Assembly (NCBI RefSeq): GCF_030068605.1
Contig: NZ_JASJOU010000006.1
Span: forward strand, 248,001 to 312,000
Origin: Xanthocytophaga agilis
Lineage (GTDB): Bacteria; Bacteroidota; Bacteroidia; Cytophagales; 172606-1
Length of the DNA stretch: 64,000 nucleotides
Reading direction: 5' to 3'
Below the pieces are notes generated by a model. That model was given only the letters and a program-made list of their open reading frames with translations, ran no database searches and had not been told where the DNA came from. Each line of letters opens with the position of its first letter. Position 1 is the first letter of the stretch. The position numbers and the translations under genes are program-made. Positions 63,047 through 64,000 of this stretch are shown in pieces.

Positions 63047-64000
63047 TTAATATGCTCTGACAGAAACTCCAGACATATAGTTCATAAAAGCTTTATTTAC
63101 AACTTTGTTACCTCCCAGAGTTGGGTAGTTACCTGTAAAGTACCAATCACCTGTATGATTAGGACAAGCCTTGTGAAGGTTTTCAACAGTTTGGAAAACA
63201 ACTTCTACTTTGGCATACAGATTATGTGGACGAATAATCTCTGCAATTTTATCTGAGATCTCTTGATCACTGAAGTTGTCATAAACCGATTTTACAAAGT
63301 TCTCTTCATGTGCCCGATCATTCCAGAAAGCACTCTTACATTCTTCTAGTACGTTATACAATTTTTCTGATTGACCTCTTTCTTCTAATAACGCAAGTGC
63401 TGCCCGGAATGCCACAAACTCTTTCATTCGTGACATATCAATACCATAACAGTCAGGATAACGTATCTGAGGCGCAGAAGAAACCACAACGATCTTTTTA
63501 GGTCCTAAACGGTCCAGAATGCGTAAGATACTTTTCTCAAGAGTAGTTCCACGTACAATAGAATCATCTACCAGTACCAACGTATCATATCCACGGCGGA
63601 TAACATCATAGGTTGTATCGTATCCAGCTGACACCATATCATCCCGATGATCATCATCGGTGATAAACGTCCGAAGCTTGGCATCCTTAATAACCATCTT
63701 TTCCACCCTAGGCCGTATAGAAAGCAATTTATCTAGCTCTTCCGGTGATGCTTTTTCTGCCACAGCTTTCTTGCGTTGTTCACTCAACCACGTTTCCATA
63801 CCTTCCATCATACCTAGAAATGCAGTCTCAGCTGTATTAGGTACATACGAGAATACCGTATTTTCCAGATCATAGTCAATCGCTTTCAAGACCTGAGGAA
63901 TCAGTAAGCGACCTAATTCTTTACGTTCATTATAGATGGCAGGGTCTGAGCCTCGGGAGAAATAAATACGTTCGAAGCTACATGAACGTTTTTCAAGTGT
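63047..64000 (-). CDS. purF: Amidophosphoribosyltransferase, C-terminal part (5' end outside window)
   Basis: 318 codons visible; the frame stays open to the right edge, so the N-terminal glutaminase half is missing. First step of purine synthesis. The visible part starts in the phosphoribosyltransferase domain: CSFERIYFSRGSDPAIYNERKELGR, the PRPP-binding motif TLVLVDDSIVRGTTLEKSI, and SAPQIRYPDCYGIDMS. The C-terminal 100 residues extend past the usual E. coli end, as seen in Bacteroidota PurF of about 620 residues. Terminated by the 29-bp hairpin. Confidence 0.94.
   Translation of the reverse strand, partial: TLEKRSCSFERIYFSRGSDPAIYNERKELGRLLIPQVLKAIDYDLENTVFSYVPNTAETAFLGMMEGMETWLSEQRKKAVAEKASPEELDKLLSIRPRVEKMVIKDAKLRTFITDDDHRDDMVSAGYDTTYDVIRRGYDTLVLVDDSIVRGTTLEKSILRILDRLGPKKIVVVSSAPQIRYPDCYGIDMSRMKEFVAFRAALALLEERGQSEKLYNVLEECKSAFWNDRAHEENFVKSVYDNFSDQEISDKIAEIIRPHNLYAKVEVVFQTVENLHKACPNHTGDWYFTGNYPTLGGNKVVNKAFMNYMSGVSVRAY

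Noticed and set aside
1-64000. tRNA, rRNA, prophage, IS transposase or secretion-system genes
   Set aside because: No such gene or motif was recognised on either strand.

Overview
The window looks like chromosomal DNA of a Bacteroidota member, most likely Cytophagales. The supporting signs are moderate-to-low GC, many genes without Shine-Dalgarno sites, promoters with a TAnnTTTG -7 box, DUF5686, DUF2911, DUF1080 and DUF2961 proteins, HEPN-tailed sulfite reductase, several 800-residue FtsX/MacB-type permeases, and a short 2-isopropylmalate synthase. The genus is my inference. I see no phage, plasmid, IS transposase, rRNA, tRNA or CRISPR array.

Layout. 1-2.6 kb: two tandem DUF4190-like membrane proteins (the first cut by the window edge), a non-coding stretch carrying a dispersed repeat, and a lipoprotein cytochrome c. 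2.8-6.1 kb: leuD-leuB-leuA on the plus strand. 6.1-13.2 kb: two FtsX-type permeases and asnB on the minus strand. 13.3-16.2 kb: an unrecognised beta-rich protein, a second copy of the dispersed repeat, and a Gfo/Idh/MocA oxidoreductase. 16.4-21.5 kb: an HlyD adaptor, ABC ATPase, small protein and FtsX permease, preceded by tandem operators and a sigma-54-like promoter. 21.5-26.7 kb: dusB, a CPBP protease, ald, tsaE and an SPFH/ribbon-helix-helix pair. 26.8-33.1 kb: a TetR-TolC-MFP-RND efflux operon with two matching operator sites. 33.5-39.6 kb: an ABC exporter, a DUF5686 outer-membrane protein and a GH172-type hydrolase. 39.7-42.1 kb: assimilatory sulfite reductase behind a leader that reads as a cysteine attenuator. 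42.4-50 kb: an M48 peptidase, a long foldback repeat, a transglutaminase/regulatory-domain pair, a prolyl-oligopeptidase-like enzyme and a region of short repeats. 50-64 kb: mostly housekeeping genes (aroC, heptose kinase, aminotransferase, purF 3' part) mixed with small secreted or hypothetical proteins.

Regulation is the most interesting layer. (1) Upstream of sulfite reductase an 18-codon leader ORF contains three consecutive Cys codons, followed by mutually exclusive antiterminator and terminator helices; this has the full logic of cysteine-tRNA attenuation. (2) Two efflux loci 5 kb apart share paired 16-bp dyads of the form TGTYCG-N4-CGRACA, about two helical turns apart and 55-95 bp upstream of -24/-12 sequences, suggesting one sigma-54 activator controls both. 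One operator is built into the asnB terminator. (3) The RND operon has a near-perfect TetR palindrome and a second copy directly before tolC. Most gene pairs are separated by strong hairpin terminators, several of them unusually long and symmetric.
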